Below, piece by piece: positions 10,600-20,779 of a stretch of DNA of 64,000 bases. Origin of the DNA: Reticulitermes speratus. Lineage: Eukaryota; Arthropoda; Insecta; Blattodea; Rhinotermitidae. A program made the position numbers and the translations under genes. The stretch covers positions 1 to 64,000 of the forward strand of contig JAJKFL010000007.1 of assembly GCA_021186555.1 (NCBI GenBank), written 5' to 3'. Each line of letters starts with the position of its first letter. Position 1 is the first letter of the stretch. Below the pieces are notes generated by a model. That model saw only the letters and a list, made by a program, of their open reading frames with translations. It did not search any database and was not told where the DNA came from.

Positions 10600-11700
10600 A
10601 CTGGAGTGGGACGGGCTTCTGCGCCGTCGCCGTCTCTACCTGTAATATGGAATTTATTTGGATCCATTCTGTCACCATTTAATTCTTCCCTTGTCTGGCT
10701 CTGAACAGCTAGCTCACGTGAAAATCAAGTGGTTCTTTCTTAATATACGAATTCTTTAGAAATTCGTTTAGCTCTAAGCAATTGTCAAGTTGCTGTGACT
10801 TGTTGCCGATCTTGGCTGCACACTGATACGAGTCAAAAGAATCTTATACAGACGGTCGTGGCTCTGATTTGTCACAGCAAGTGCCGTAGTCACAACTATC
10901 TTATACAGACGGTCGTGGCTCTGATTTGTCACAGCAAGTGCCGTAGTCACAACAATCTTATACAGAAGGTCGTGGCTCTCATTTGTCACAGCAAGTGCCG
11001 TAGTCACAACAATCTTATACAGTCGGTCCTGGCTCTGATTTGTCACAGCAAGTGCCGTAGTCACAACAATCTTATACAGACGGTCGTGGCTCTGCTTTGT
11101 CACAGCAAGTGCCGTAGTCACAACAATCTTATACAGACGGTCGTGGCTCTGCTTTGTCACAGCAAGTGCCGTAGTCACAACAATCTTATACAGACGGTCG
11201 TGGCTCTGCTTTGTCACAGCAAGTGCCGTAGTCACAACAATCTTATACAGACGGTCGTGGCTCTGATTTGTCACAGCAAGTGCCGTAGTCCACAACAATC
11301 TTATACAGACGGTCGTGGCTCTGATTTGTCACAGCAAGTGCCGTAGTCACAACAATCTTATACAGACGGTCGTGGCTCTGATTTGTCACAGCAAGTGCCG
11401 TAGTCACAACAATCTTATACAGACGGTCGTGGCTCTGATTTGTCACAGCAAGTGCCGTAGTCACAACAATCTTATACAGACGGTCGTGGCTCTGATTTGT
11501 CACAGCAAGTGCCGTAGTCACAACAATCTTATACAGACGGTCGTGGCTCTGATTTGTCACAGCAAGTGCCGTAGTCACAACAATCTTATACAGACGGTCG
11601 TGGCTCTGATTTGTCACAGCAAGTGCCGTATCTGCGTTCCCAATGCACGCCAGTACGTCACTTATAAATGGTGGTATTAATTGTGAAGCACTTGTTTCCT
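10600..11700 (-). pseudogene. Gag-like segment with expanded minisatellite, unit 1
   Basis: The minus strand opens MDKVQETSASQLMPPFISD, enters 14 minisatellite units and exits into TRISVQPRSATSHSNL, as in the single-unit copy at 4436-4654. A 1-bp insertion at about 11289 shifts the frame between units, so two overlapping ORFs (11758-11243 and 11298-10774) appear. Downstream Gag-like sequence lies in another frame with stops. It resembles central Gag of insect LTR elements by pattern; no Pol or LTRs are visible. Not functional as Gag. Confidence 0.5.
10831..11629. repeat. 57-bp minisatellite, 14 copies
   Basis: Exactly 14 units (798 bp plus one inserted base) of a 57-bp sequence containing agtcacaacaatcttataca and ggtcgtggctctgatttgtc. 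Because 57 is divisible by 3 and the unit lacks stops in these frames, both strands stay open, giving TALAVTNQSHDRLYKIVVT on the minus strand and SHNNLIQTVVALICHSKCR on the plus strand. The last six units are identical to one another, while earlier ones vary at the gatttg/gctttg position, so local homogenisation is recent. Confidence 0.97.
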
Positions 11701-12147
11701 GGACTTTGTCCATCGTCTTTAATGTTACTAAAATGTGATATAAATTATAAAAATACAAATATACAAAAGTCTAAAAATCACACGACGTTTCGGAGGAGGG
11801 ATCTTCCTCCGTGTTCGGGTGGCCTGCTCTGTTCGGTCCGATTGAAAAAGCTATTCTTTATCGCTGGCCCAAGTTCCAAAAGTCTGACATTTCTCTTACC
11901 CCCGTTCGGCCATGCCCTCTCCTGCTGCGCGTTAAACGTTTGTGTAATTCGAAAGATCTTAAATTATGTATGCCGTCAAGAATGTCCTTTATGAATATCA
12001 ATACAAAAGTATATACATATTTATTATTATATTTATTACAAATATGAACACTTCACTTCATATCCATGACTCATACACTTTATATAATCTTGTATCTTTT
12101 ATTTCCAAGGTATAGTAAGTAGGCATCATAAGATACATTTCCCTTAC

Positions 12148-12396
12148 TTACACTTCCATCGCCGAAGACGATGTACGTCACTGGGTTTGGATCTGAAATA
12201 CAGAATAACATATAATTGAAGCCTCTGTGTTTTTATGTGTACGTTAGTAATCAAATTCGTGTGAACGTAGCTGATCAAGACAGCATATAGTGTCATGAAC
12301 GTAACATTACAGAACATTGTATCTTTTATTTTCTAAGGCAAGTAAGCAGGTGTCATAAGATACATTTCTCTTACCTGCACTGCCATCTTCGTTCAT
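12148..12396 (-). CDS. Micro-exon pair, alternative start (unit 1)
   Basis: 12375-12396 encodes MNEDGSA plus one base, with a strong donor (G/gtaagag). 12148-12192 is a 45-bp phase 1-1 exon encoding DPNPVTYIVFGDGSV, with acceptor tgtatttcag and donor A/gtaagg. They join in frame. The ATG exon extends upstream to an acceptor at 12451 (tgctcctgcag), so it may be an internal or 5'UTR exon. No terminal exon with an intact acceptor is found below: the next candidate, near 11885-11930, has lost its AG (aattacac where the functional homologue at 7418 has aattacag). Likely an incomplete paralogue inside the same unit; the pair is repeated at 22842-23090. Confidence 0.4.
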
Positions 12397-12513
12397 GGTT
12401 TCTCGTACCAATTAAATTTATCCTTCAATGCCCAAAACCTTTCTTGTCTATCTGCAGGAGCAGACAAGTAGACGGACACATCACGCACACTCACCGTCAT
12501 GCCTGGTCCGGTC

Positions 12514-13766
12514 CTAGTATGGCCGCCAACGTCTTTCTTCACGCCTTTTGCGATCTGGTCCCGGACCAGCATCTCGTGTGTTCAGCACAGCTGTAATTAG
12601 AAAGATTTTAAATGAGATATGCCATCAAGAATGTCGTTTATGCATATCAATAAGTAAGCATCACAAGATACATTTCTCTTACCGTATGACCCGTCATCAA
12701 AAACCACGTACGCCACACGTGTTCCATCTGAAATATAGAATAACATATAATTAAAGCCTCAAGTGAAAACGCATGAACAATTTTTACAGCTTACATAATT
12801 GATGAACAGACTTCTACGTTCTATATCTATTCTATATCTATTTCTATACAGAACAGTGACTAGGACTTGTGTTCATTGTCGGCAACATAACGTTAGTATT
12901 AATAAAACAAAAATTAAAAAAATGAATACATGACACCACTATATATATGCAAGTTAACATGACAAACGCAGTAAAGTACCTTTTGCTGACTAGTGGGCAA
13001 GCACATAATCTTGTATCTTTTGTTTTGCAATGTCTTGTAAGTAGGCATCATAAGATACATTGCTCTTACCTACACTTCCGTCCTCTTATATCAGAACGGC
13101 GACACGTCTTCCATCTGAAATACAGAATAACATATAATTAAGGCCTCAAGTTTAAACGCATGAACAATTTTTACAGCTCACATAATTCATGAAGAGACAT
13201 CTAAGTTCTATATCTTTACATTTGGCGAAGACGTGTGCTTCTTGTAAAAGTGGGCACGAAATAACTTAGTTCCCAAATTTGAATTCCACTCGTGTGCGTA
13301 TTTCACGAGGCAATTAATTTTCCCACCAAAGTTTTACACATATACATGTCACCCCCCAGCTGTACACCAAAAATACTGCAAGTTACTTTCCGCTATGTAG
13401 CTGTGCATTCGTAGAAGCAGAAGCACACAGTAAAATTGCGGTACTTATTGAATGCACGTATGTAGCTCAGTTACTAGTTATATTTTGATATAATCATCTA
13501 TCCACAGTCATTCGTCTAGCACTAACACTTTGCATGTGGTAGTGTAACATGGCTCTCTGCACTGTCACTAACATAACAGATGCAATTTCTGTGCCTATTA
13601 TGTATCTGAACAGTTTGAAGGAAAGGAAGATTTAATTACCACGCTGCTGGGCCTCACCTCCAGGTGGCTGTCTCTGCTGCTGCAGGAGTTGCCGCAGCAG
13701 CCGGATCGTCTCCTGCAGCAGCTGCTGCAGGTTCTGCGGCGGCGGGTTGTTCTCGTTTTCTTCCAT
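12514..13766 (-). CDS. Micro-exon small gene, unit 1, intact 82-aa ORF
   Basis: The join of 13640-13766, 12683-12727 and 12514-12590 on the minus strand gives an uninterrupted 82-aa frame. Exon 1 starts MEENENNPPPQNLQQLLQET and is Gln/Leu-rich, with heptad-like spacing over about residues 10-32, then Pro-rich. Exon 2 (45 bp, phase 1-1) encodes DGTRVAYVVFDDGSY. The last exon encodes AVLNTRDAGPGPDRK then RREERRWRPY and TAG. That last exon corresponds to two exons in unit 3, here fused without an intron at 12544/12545. The extra 45-bp exon at 13070-13114 carries a TAA and must be skipped. Splice sites: tgcattccag before the ATG, GTG/gtaatt, ttcag, G/gtaagag, attacag. No signal peptide or membrane segment. 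Function unknown. Confidence 0.6.
13070..13114 (-). pseudogene. 45-bp micro-exon with nonsense codon (unit 1)
   Basis: Splice sites are intact (tatttcag acceptor, G/gtaagag donor) and the phase is 1-1, but the frame reads DGRRVAVLI then TAA then EDGSV. An identical broken copy sits at 17867-17911, so the mutation predates the unit duplication. If included in a transcript it would truncate the protein, a potential poison exon. Confidence 0.55.
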
Positions 13767-14004
13767 CTGGAATGCAGACAAAGGTCACATTTAATAAGGC
13801 CGATGTATTATATAGCAGCAACACAAGTCATCAGACAAAAGACCGCTGCCCGGTACAATGTCACTTTGTGTTGCTTAAATGACTTGATGCAGCGCCACAT
13901 CGACGTCGCTTAATGCAGGATTTCGAAATCGCTTTATTGTCGATCCCAATTTTAATGTTTGCAGAATAAACCTAACACTATTTCTATTCTCCTTTTTATT
14001 ATTA

Positions 14005-14045
14005 TCCTACATGTTTCGGCCCGTACGCTGCCATCATCAGGTAGA
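14005..14045 (-). ncRNA. Hammerhead-like motif, unit 1
   Basis: Same sequence as 8971-9011: CTGATGA core, short GGC/GCC stem, GAAAC and GTA, with unpaired stem I. Confidence 0.35.
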
Positions 14046-14219
14046 CACTTACAAAACGAAACAAAAGTATATGTTCTGTAGGAGGCCTCCGATTTACATT
14101 TAAAAAGTAAAATTATGAAATTGTAAAATTATAAAGACATATAATCACTTATTATTCCCGTAAGGAAAAATATACTTTTATGCGTGTTCTGGTAGTTAAA
14201 GTCGCCGTATATGGGCATT

Positions 14220-14240
14220 AATATATATATATATATATAT
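14220..14240. repeat. (TA)n microsatellite, unit 1
   Basis: Pure TA run whose length differs between units (longer at 19015, interrupted at 24936, short at 37403). Confidence 0.9.
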
Positions 14241-14639
14241 GTATGTAAGAGATCTGTAAGCGAGTAGTTCATCAGTTAGGCGGTGTGTACGTAATGTTGT
14301 TAACTGCAAATGTGACTAAGAGCAGTAATTATTGCAACAATTGTATGAACAAATTTAACATTATTCAAGGACAAGGAGATGTTTGAATTCTCAAACTGAT
14401 CCACTTCTTGGAAAATTATAATGGAACTGTTGACTGGCAATGTTGTTATATCTGGGGTACATGCTGTTATGTGTGTCGTACTAAGCAAGGCAGAAAACAC
14501 GTGCCTAATGGGGAATTAGTTGGTACCACCGAATGTATAATATATAATATAATGTCAATATATTGTCTACAGCTGTATTACCTTTCAAAAATTTATGGCC
14601 TTCTCCATCTGTAGGGGTTCCAGCAATGCTGCCGTCCCC

Positions 14640-15215
14640 TTTCCGTGTAGGGGCTTATCATCCGGGGAACGCGAACGTGAACGCGTCGAACGCTCACTTG
14701 GTTCCTCTCCTCTTTAGCCACGTAGGGCACTCTGTGGCAAAGTGGCCTACACCTTGACACTCGTAACACCTCACGGCAGCCTTCGTTTGCGCACTGCTAG
14801 TACTGCGTGAGCTGCGTGGTGAGTTATGACGGCTGAGCGGGCGTGTGACTGACCGCGCTATTCTGTTGCGGGCTGTACCGTTGATACGTCGGCTACAGAC
14901 CCGTTCCTCATACTGTTGTAAAACGAAGCCATCATGAGGCTGACTTCAGTAGAGATGTGTAATGTGCTTGATTTAAATGTGAACAATTTCACTGCAGCAG
15001 ATTACACAAGCTGCATACCAATGTCAGTTGTAATGTCTGAATGCAAGAGGACAGTTCGCTTGTTTTTGGATCTCTTGCACACACACGTGTGTAAAGACGA
15101 GCCACCGCCATCTGCAGTCAGTTTCTCCTCCAGAACTGGAGCAAGTTTACTTGCGGTCGGCACGAATTTCTTTCGACGTACAAATCTCAACACATATCTT
15201 CAGCAATACACATAG
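14640..15215 (-). pseudogene. CCHC zinc-knuckle segment, unit 1
   Basis: Minus-strand 14727-14768 encodes CYECQGVGHFATEC with Cys/Cys/His/Cys ligands intact, preceded by a Ser/Arg-rich stretch (PRSSRSTSSAQTK) and followed by PTWLKRRGTK and a stop. The Ser/Arg-rich run plus one CCHC is the layout of a retroelement Gag tail. The conserved plus-strand ORF at 14934-15215 and minus-strand ORF at 15002-15193 overlap each other and are kept open by recent copying, so neither is called as a gene. Confidence 0.45.
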
Positions 15216-15307
15216 CATTCCGAGTTGTTGACAATGTTGAGTTTAAACTTCTACGAATACACGTTGTGGTACTAAATGACACTTAAAATATTCTTATGCC
15301 TGGTTAC

Positions 15308-15652
15308 CTGTGAAAATACTCTCAACAAAAATATTGGTTCTCCGTGTTCAGAAAATTGTTCATGAACTTCAAAAACTGGGTTTTCCCAGTGCCGCTTTGC
15401 GCATAGTTCATAAAGTTCGCAGACGACAGTGCTGCCACCCCCCCCCCCCCCCCATCGCGATCTCATTTACACCAATGATTGGCTCGGCTATTTCGAGCTC
15501 TTCATCTGTGATGTTCACAGTGCTAGTTGCTACATGCACGTCAAGCATCCTGCCGTGTACACCGCTGGCGCTAATTGTTTGTATCAGCTTTTCAAAGTCT
15601 GTGTTGTACTGTCTGCGATGTCTTTGGCAGTAGTATTCTACGAACGTTACGC
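15308..15652 (-). pseudogene. Poly-Gly / dsRBD-like exon, unit 1 (frameshifted)
   Basis: The minus-strand exon has acceptor gacagacag and donor CACAG/gtaac. The first part reads VTFVEYYCQRHRRQYNTDFE and onward to EPIIGVNEIA, then a poly-G run (glycine codons), then ELYELCAKRHWENPVFEVHE and EPIFLLRVFSQ. The last part fits the first helix and the beta1-beta2 pattern of a double-stranded RNA-binding domain, but lacks the third strand and C-terminal helix. The homopolymer differs between copies, so the exon is 345, 346 and 353 bp; only the last (38470-38822) reads through in frame, and that copy has a nonsense codon. Function unproved. Confidence 0.4.
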
Positions 15653-15979
15653 CTGTCTGTCGCACTGTCACGCACCTGACCGTATCAACCGTTCTTTATC
15701 GTGACCCTAGCATAGTGAAACGCTAGTATCCGCGTCTTGTAACAGATTTGTGCCCACATGTTGCGTACAAAATGTCGTCCCAAGACGCCATCAGCCTTGA
15801 GGTGATCCTGTTGGCTTATTAGTTGACACTTAAATGGGATTTTCACGTTTTGCCTCTAATTTTAGTTTTGATGCCGCCATGAATCTATTATAGAAAGCGA
15901 TCTTAATATTATTATGAAGAAAATGATTTACTATATATTGCTCATAGCATAACGTTGCTACTTATTACATCCTTGAAAC

Positions 15980-16650
15980 GTCACTGGAGTGGGACGGGCT
16001 TCTGCGCCGTCGCCGTCTCTACCTGTAATAGGGAATTTATTTGGATCCATTCTGTCACCATTTAATTCTTCCCTTGTCTGACTTTGAACAGCTAGCTCAC
16101 GTAAAAATCAAGTGGTTCTTTCTTAATAACGAATTCTTTAGAAATTCGTTTAGCTCTAAGCAATTGTCAAGTTGCTGTGACTTGTTGCCGATCTTGGCTG
16201 CACACTGATACGAGTCACAACAATCTTATACAGTTGGTCGTGGTTCGGATTTGTCACAGCAAGTGCCGTAGTCACAACAATCTTATACAGTTGGTCGTGG
16301 TTCGGATTTGTCACAGCAAGTGCCGTAGTCACAACAATCTTATACAGGCGATCGTGATTCGGATTTGTCACAGCAAGTGCCGTAGTCACAACTATCTTAT
16401 ACAGACGGTCGTGGCTCTGATTTGTCACAGCAAGTGCCGTAGTCACAACAATCTTATACAGACGGTCTTTGCTCTGATTTGTCACAGCAAGTGCCGTAGT
16501 CACAACAATCTTATACAGACGGTCGTGGCTCTGATTTGTCACAGCAAGTGCCGTATCTGCGTTCCCAATGCACGCCAGTACGTCACTTATAAATGGTGGC
16601 ATTAATTGTGAAGCACTTGTTTCCTGGACTTTGTCCATCGTCTTTAATGT
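15980..16650 (-). pseudogene. Gag-like segment, unit 2
   Basis: One uninterrupted minus-strand ORF (16156-16683, 175 aa) covers the leader (LMPPFISDVLACIGNAD), six minisatellite repeats and the exit TRISVQPRSATSHSNL before a stop. It is the cleanest reading of the expanded form. Beyond the stop, Gag-like sequence continues out of frame with nonsense codons. The three lower-coordinate repeats carry the TNPNHD variant, the others TNQS[HK]D. Confidence 0.5.
16213..16554. repeat. 57-bp minisatellite, 6 copies
   Basis: Exactly 342 bp, six units, no indels. Same unit as 10831-11629. Confidence 0.97.
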
Positions 16651-17211
16651 TACTAAAATGTGTTGTAAATTATAAAAATACAAATATATAAAAGTCTAAA
16701 AATCACACGACGTTTCGGAGGAGGGATCTTCCTCCGTGTTGAGATGGCCTGCTCTGTTGGGTCCGATTGAAAAAGCTATTCTTTATCGCTGACCAAGTTC
16801 CAAAAATCTGACATTTCTCTTACCCCCGTTCGGCCGTGCCCTCTCCTGCTGCTCGTTAAACGTTTGTGTAATTCGAAAGATCTTTAATTATTTATGCCAT
16901 GAAGAATGTCCTTTATGAATATCAATACAAAAGTATATACATATTTATTATTATATTTATTACAAATATGAACACTTCACTTCATGTCCATGACTCATAC
17001 ACTTTATATAATCTTGTATCTTTTATTTTCCAAGGTATAGTAAGTAGGCATCATAAGATACATTTCTCTTACCTGCACTGCTATCTTCGTTCATGTTTTC
17101 TCGTACCAATCTAACTTTTTCTTCAATGCCCAAAACCTTTCCTGTCTATCTGCAGGAGCAGACAAATAGACGGACACATTACGCACACTCACCGTCATGA
17201 CTGGTTTTGTC

Positions 17212-18561
17212 CTAGTACGGCCGCCATCTTCGTTCTTCTCGCCTACAGAGAAATGATCAAGCGGTCAGTTTAAACGTAAAAATGAAAATCTACCTTCAAA
17301 TTCCCTGCCAATAAAATTAACATAAAAAGTTTATAAACCAAATATGATGCTCTCAGTACATACAAACAGAAATGGCCCTGAGGCTAATGTTGACCTGTGT
17401 TTATTGCTTGATCATTTTTATAATTACCTTTGGCGATCCGGACCGGGGGCCGGGCCAGCGTCTTGTGGGTTGAGCATAGCGTATGTCCCGTCGTCGAACA
17501 CTACGTAAGCCACACGTCTGCGATCTGAAATACAGAAAAACATATAATTAAAGCCTCAAGTGAAAACGCATGAACAATTTTTACAGCTTACATAATTGAT
17601 GAACAGACTTCTACGTTCTTTATCTATTCTATATCTATTTCTATACAGAACAGTGACTAGGACTTGTGTTCATTGTCGGCAACATAACGTTAGTATTAAT
17701 AAAACGAAAATTAAGAAAATGAATACATGACACCACTATATATATGCAAGCTAACATGACAAACGCAGTAAAGTACCTTTTGCTGACTAGTGGGCAAGCA
17801 CATAATCTTGTATCTTTTGTTTTGCAATGTATTGTAAGTAGGCATCATAAGATACATTGCTCTTACCTACACTTCCGTCCTCTTATATCAGAACGGCGAC
17901 ACGTCTTCCATCTGAAATACAGAATAACATATAATTAAGGCCTCAAGTTTAAACGCATGAACAATTTTTACAGCTCACATAATTCATGAACAGACTCTAA
18001 GTTCTATATCTTTACATTTGGCGAAGACGTGTGCTTCTTGTAAAAGTGGGCACGAAATAACTTAGTCCCCAAATTTGAATTCCACTGTGTGCGTATTTCA
18101 CGAGGCAATTAATTTTCCCACCAAAGTTTTACACATATACATGTCACCCCCCAGCTGTACACCAAAAATACTGCAAGTTACCTTCCGCTATGTAGCTGTG
18201 CATTCGTAGAAGCAGAAGCACACAGTAAAATTGCGGTCTTATTGAATGCACGTATGTAGCTCAGTTACTAGTTATATTTTGATATAGTCATCTATCCACA
18301 GTCATTCGTCTAGCACTAACACTTTGCATGTGGTAGTGTAACATGGCTCTCTGCACTGTCACTAACATAACAGATGCAATTTCTGTGCCTATTATGTATC
18401 TGAACAGTTTGAAGGAAAGGAAGATTTAATTACCACGCTGCTGGGCCTCACCTCCAGGTGGCTGTCTCTGCTGCTGCAGGAGTTGCCGCAGCAGCCGGAT
18501 CGTCTCCTGCAGCTGCTGCTGCAGGTTCTGCGGCGGCGGGTTGTTCTCGTTTATCTGCCAT
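17212..18561 (-). pseudogene. Micro-exon small gene, unit 2, frameshifted exon 1
   Basis: Exon 1 (18434-18561) has one extra base near its start relative to units 1 and 4, shifting the frame into an Ala-rich reading (MADKREQPAAAEP) that ends early. The separate 45-bp exon 17867-17911 has the TAA seen in unit 1. 17428-17524 is a 97-bp exon in which the 45-bp exon (DRRRVAYVVFDDGTY) is fused directly to exon 3 (AMLNPQDAGPAPGPDRQ) with no intron. Terminal exon 17212-17242 (acceptor tctctgtag) reads REERRWRPY and TAG. Everything after exon 1 is open. An ATG exon equivalent to MNEDGSA lies at 17073-17094 (MNEDSSA). Confidence 0.55.
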
Positions 18562-18799
18562 CTGGAATGCAGACAAAGGTCACATTTAATAAGGCCGATG
18601 TATTATATAGCAGCAACACAAGTCAGCAGACAAAAGACCGCTGCCCGGTACAATGTCACTTTGTGTTGCTTAAATGACTTGATGCAGCGCCACATCGACG
18701 TCGCTTAATGCAGGATTTCGAAATCGCTTTATTGTCGATCCCAATTTTAATGTTTGCACAATAAACCTAACACTATTTCCATTCTCCTTTTTATTATTA

Positions 18800-18840
18800 T
18801 CCTACATGTTTCGGCCCGTACGCTGCCATCATCAGGTAGA
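18800..18840 (-). ncRNA. Hammerhead-like motif, unit 2
   Basis: Same as 14005-14045. Confidence 0.35.
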
Positions 18841-19014
18841 CACTTACAAAACGAAACAAAAGTATACGTTCTGTAGGAGGCCTCCGATTTACATTTAAAA
18901 AGTAAAATTATGAAATTGTAAAATTATGAAGACATATAATCACTTATTATTCCCGTAAGGAAAAATATACTTTTATGCGTGTTCTGGTAGTTAAAGTCGC
19001 CGTATATGGGCATT

Positions 19015-19042
19015 AATATATATATATATATATATATATATG
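19015..19042. repeat. (TA)n microsatellite, unit 2
   Basis: Longer version of the run at 14220. Confidence 0.9.
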
Positions 19043-19435
19043 TAAGAGATCTGTAAGCGAGTAGTTCATCAGTTAGGCGTTGTGTACGTAATGTTGTTAA
19101 CTGCAAATGTGACTAAGAGCAGTAATTATTGCAACAATTGTATGAACAAATTTAACATTATTCAAGGACAAGGAGATGTTTGAATTCTCAAACTGATCCA
19201 CTTCTTGGAAAATTATAATGGAACTGTTGATGGCAATGTTGTTATATCTGGGGTACATGCTGTTATGTGTGTCGTACTAAGCAAGGCAGAAAACACGTGC
19301 CTAATGAGGAATTAGTTGGTACCACCGAATGTATAATATATAATATAATGTCAATATATTGTCTACAGCTGTATTACCTTTCAAAAATTTATGGCCTTCT
19401 CCATCTGTAGGGGTTCCAGCAATGCTGCCGTCCCC

Positions 19436-20011
19436 TTTCCGTGTAGGGGCTTATCATCCGGGGAACGCGAACGTGAACGCGTCGAACGCTCACTTGGTTC
19501 CTCTCCTCTTTAGCCACGTAGGGCACTCTGTGGCAAAGTGGCCTACACCTTGACACTCGTAACACCTCACGGCAGCCTTCGTTTGCGCACTGCTAGTACT
19601 GCGTGAGCTGCGTGGTGCGTTATGACGGCTGAGCGGGCGTGTGACTGACCGCGCTATTCTGTTGCGGGCTGTACCGTTGATACGTCGGCTACAGACCCGT
19701 TCCTCATACTGTTGTAAAACGAAGCCATCATGAGGCTGACTTCAGTAGAGATGTGTAATGTGCTTGATTTAAATGTGAACAATTTCACTGCAGCAGATTA
19801 CACAAGCTGCATACCAATGTCAGTTGTAATGTCTGAATGCAAGAGGACAGTTCGCTTGTTTTTGGATCTCTTGCACACACACGTGTGTAAAGACGAGCCA
19901 CCGCCATCTGCAGTCAGTTTCTCCTCCAGAACTGGAGCAAGTTTACTTGCGGTCGGCACGAATTTCTTTCGACGTACAAATCTCAACACATATCTTCAGC
20001 AATACACATAG
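19436..20011 (-). pseudogene. CCHC zinc-knuckle segment, unit 2
   Basis: The knuckle CYECQGVGHFATEC is at 19523-19564 on the minus strand. Sequence and flanks are almost identical to unit 1. Confidence 0.45.
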
Positions 20012-20103
20012 CATTCCGAGTTGTGGACAATGTTGAGTTTAAACTTCTACGAATACACGTTGTGGTACTAAATGACACTTAAAATATTCTTATGCCTGGT
20101 TAC

Positions 20104-20449
20104 CTGTGAAAATACTCTCAACAAAAATATTGGTTCTCCGTGTTCAGAAAATTGTTCATGAACTTCAAAAACTGGGTTTTCCCAGTGCCGCTTTGCGCAT
20201 AGTTCATAAAGTTCGCAGACGACAGTGCTGCCACCACCCCCCCCCCCCCCCCTGCGATCTCATTTACACCAATGATTGGCTCGGCTATTTCGAGCTCTTC
20301 ATCTGTGATGTTCAAAGTGCTAGTTGCTACATGCACGTCAAGCATCCTGCCGTGTACACCGCTGGCGCTAATTGTTTGTATCAGCTCTTCAAAGTCTGTG
20401 TTGTACTGTCTGCGATGTCTTTGGCAGTAGTATTCTACGAACGTTACGC
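20104..20449 (-). pseudogene. Poly-Gly / dsRBD-like exon, unit 2
   Basis: 346 bp, same splice signals as 15308-15652. One base more in total, so the glycine run joins the second part in the wrong frame; read straight through it gives a spurious SGTGKT P-loop-like string. The acceptor reads gactgag. Confidence 0.4.
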
Positions 20450-20779
20450 CTCAGTCTGTCGCACTGTCACGCACCTGACCGTATCAACCGTTCTTTATCG
20501 TGACCCTAGCATAGTGAAACTTTAGTATCCGCGTCTTGTAACAGATTTGTGCCCACATGTTGCGTACAAAATGTCGTCCCAAGACGCCATCAGCCTTGAG
20601 GTGATCCTGTTGGCTTATTAGTTGACATTTAAATGGGATTTTCACGTTTTCCTCTCATTTTAGTTTTGATGCCGCCATGAATCTATTATAGAAAGCGATC
20701 CTAATATTATTATTAAGAAAATGATTTACTATATATTGCTCATAGCATAACGTTGCTACTTATTACATCCTTGAAACGT

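Larger units (their letters stand above)
10332..15712. repeat. Tandem duplication unit 1 (about 5.4 kb)
   Basis: This is the first of three head-to-tail copies. Order in plus coordinates: block with tatccgcgtcttgtaacag, Gag-like segment with 57-bp minisatellite, micro-exon gene, hammerhead-like motif, TA run, CCHC block, poly-C/dsRBD-like exon. Unit 2 starts at 15713 and unit 3 at 20515 with the same order and near-identical sequence. Much of the length difference from unit 2 is minisatellite copy number (14 against 6, 456 bp). Confidence 0.9.
15713..20514. repeat. Tandem duplication unit 2 (about 4.8 kb)
   Basis: Second head-to-tail copy. It differs from unit 1 by eight fewer minisatellite units, by lack of the exon equivalent to 12148-12192, and by presence of an intron between exons 3 and 4 that unit 1 lacks. 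Confidence 0.9.

Noticed and set aside
11770..11830. Hammerhead-like motif in cacacgacgtttcggaggag (also 16704 and 22474)
   Set aside because: The core has CGGAGGA instead of CUGANGA; flanks pair, but the catalytic core is not intact.
11885..11930. Exon similar to 7368-7418 (also near 16840 and 22600)
   Set aside because: The acceptor AG is changed to AC in all three copies (aattacac) and no other acceptor keeps the frame.
20118..20345. P-loop (SGTGKT) ATPase in the minus-strand ORF
   Set aside because: Arises only from the wrong frame after the poly-G run; the in-frame copy at 38470-38822 shows the dsRBD-like reading instead.
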